This document shows positions 63,317 to 64,000 of a stretch of 64,000 nt of DNA, piece by piece. The notes under the pieces are model-generated. The model saw only the letters and a program-made list of their open reading frames with translations. It was not told the origin of the DNA and ran no database searches. This DNA comes from Bradyrhizobium sp. AZCC 2262. GTDB lineage: Bacteria > Pseudomonadota > Alphaproteobacteria > Rhizobiales > Xanthobacteraceae. The DNA lies in assembly GCF_036924535.1 (NCBI RefSeq), contig NZ_JAZHRT010000001.1, positions 4,464,001 to 4,528,000 on the forward strand, read 5' to 3'. The position numbers and the translations under genes are program-made. Numbering within the stretch: the stretch's first letter is position 1; every line of letters begins with the position of its first letter.

Positions 63317-64000
63317 ATGATCACGATCCCGGAACTGGTGGCGCAAGCCCTGGGCACATTCCTGACCTCGGAAACCAAGAGCCGGTTTGGCGCATCCCAC
63401 GCGCGCCTGGCTGAGTTTCTGCCCTATGCCGCCCGGCTCACATTGGAGTGCATTGGAAACAGCGACGCGCTCTATCACAATGTCGAGCATTCCCTGCTCG
63501 TCACCCTGGCCGGCCACGACATCCTGATGGGACGGGCGGTGCTGCGGCCGACGACGCCCGACGACTACGCGAACTTCATCCTGGCGTGCCTGACCCACGA
63601 CATCGGATATGTCAGAGGAACCGTTCAGGGGGATGACGGCGAGTCCTATGTCGCCGACCTCAGCGGCCGAACTATTCGCCTGCCGAGAGGCTCGTCCGAT
63701 GCATCGCTGGCGCCCTACCATGTGGACCGCTCGAAACTTTTCGTCTTCGAGCACCTCGACACCACAGAAGAAGTCGACGCCAGCCGGATCGCCAGGGCGA
63801 TCGAATATACCCGCTTTCCCTACCCGGAAGCGTCAGGCGACGATCTGATCGAAGAGGAAGGGCTGCTTTTGCGCGCCGCTGACCTTATCGGGCAGCTGGG
63901 CGACCCCAATTACCTGAAGAAGTCGAATGCCCTGTTCTATGAATTTCAGGAGATCGGCCTGACCAAACAGCTCGGCTACGACACGCCGGCAGATGTCGTC
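63317..64000 (+). CDS. HD domain metal-dependent protein, partial (C-terminus beyond window)
   Basis: From ATG 63317 (GGAG site about 8 nt upstream) an open frame of 228 residues reaches the window end without a stop. It starts MITIPELVAQALGTFL. The HD metal set is visible: LYHNVEHSLLV (His, His), GHDIL and LACLTHDIGYVRG with the His-Asp pair. The family is an HD phosphohydrolase-like protein of unknown substrate (Npun_R2479-type as I recall). Divergent from the ABC_sub_bind gene across 223 bp. Confidence 0.85.
   Translation, partial: MITIPELVAQALGTFLTSETKSRFGASHARLAEFLPYAARLTLECIGNSDALYHNVEHSLLVTLAGHDILMGRAVLRPTTPDDYANFILACLTHDIGYVRGTVQGDDGESYVADLSGRTIRLPRGSSDASLAPYHVDRSKLFVFEHLDTTEEVDASRIARAIEYTRFPYPEASGDDLIEEEGLLLRAADLIGQLGDPNYLKKSNALFYEFQEIGLTKQLGYDTPADVV

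Overview
The window looks like chromosomal DNA of a soil alphaproteobacterium of the Bradyrhizobium/Rhodopseudomonas group (Nitrobacteraceae). The grounds are the high GC, strong codon bias that leaves long antisense shadow frames, Rhizobiales-type small secreted proteins (DUF1236-like, DUF459-like), many solute-binding proteins, and several families of intergenic palindromes. I saw no rRNA, tRNA, CRISPR array, phage or transposase. The assignment rests on gene content and recalled family features, not on a search.

Layout. 1-1.3 kb: an epimerase cut by the window edge and a KAS III-like synthase, abutting. 1.8-7.9 kb: a minus-strand catabolic run (SDR, alpha/beta hydrolase, D-2-hydroxyacid dehydrogenase, amidohydrolase, Bug-type binding protein) divergent from a two-subunit ThDP decarboxylase of the sulfopyruvate/phosphonopyruvate type. 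8.9-12.6 kb: the glyoxylate carboligase pathway (gcl, hyi, glxR). 12.9-15.7 kb: an HpcH-type aldolase, a frameshifted TenA gene and a ketopantoate-reductase-family enzyme. 17.5-31 kb: an oxalate island: IclR regulator, NDP-forming acyl-CoA synthetase, GntR regulator, oxalyl-CoA decarboxylase, formyl-CoA transferase, a 45-residue small protein, a tripartite tricarboxylate transporter, an OxlT-like antiporter and a CBS-domain protein. 31-44 kb: mixed oxidoreductases, a DUF459 gene and a flavin monooxygenase (both frameshifted), a desaturase and a hybrid histidine kinase. 44-49 kb: a branched-chain-type binding protein, a winged-helix/TPR regulator, a repeat-rich 1 kb gap and a cation diffusion facilitator. 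49.6-51.9 kb: a PAS histidine kinase. 51.9-58 kb: a six-gene polyamine-type ABC transporter and amine oxidase operon. 58-64 kb: two LysR regulators, an adenylate cyclase, an ABC_sub_bind protein and an HD-domain protein cut by the end.

The strongest biological story is oxalate use. Frc and Oxc cycle oxalyl-CoA to formyl-CoA. A PanE-family protein nearby could reduce oxalyl-CoA to glyoxylate. Gcl, Hyi and GlxR would take glyoxylate to glycerate. Six copies of one palindrome, TGGYAT-N5-ATRCCA, lie upstream of the acyl-CoA synthetase, gntR(-oxc-frc), the small protein, the tripartite transporter, oxlT and the CBS gene; in the last four it sits between plausible -35 and -10 hexamers. This defines a compact putative regulon of the GntR protein and draws a previously unremarkable 45-residue protein, a second transporter and a CBS protein into oxalate metabolism.

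Four genes (TenA-like, DUF459, flavin monooxygenase, a small secreted protein) are each split by what looks like one small indel, three of them in homopolymers. This raises the question of assembly error versus real gene decay.
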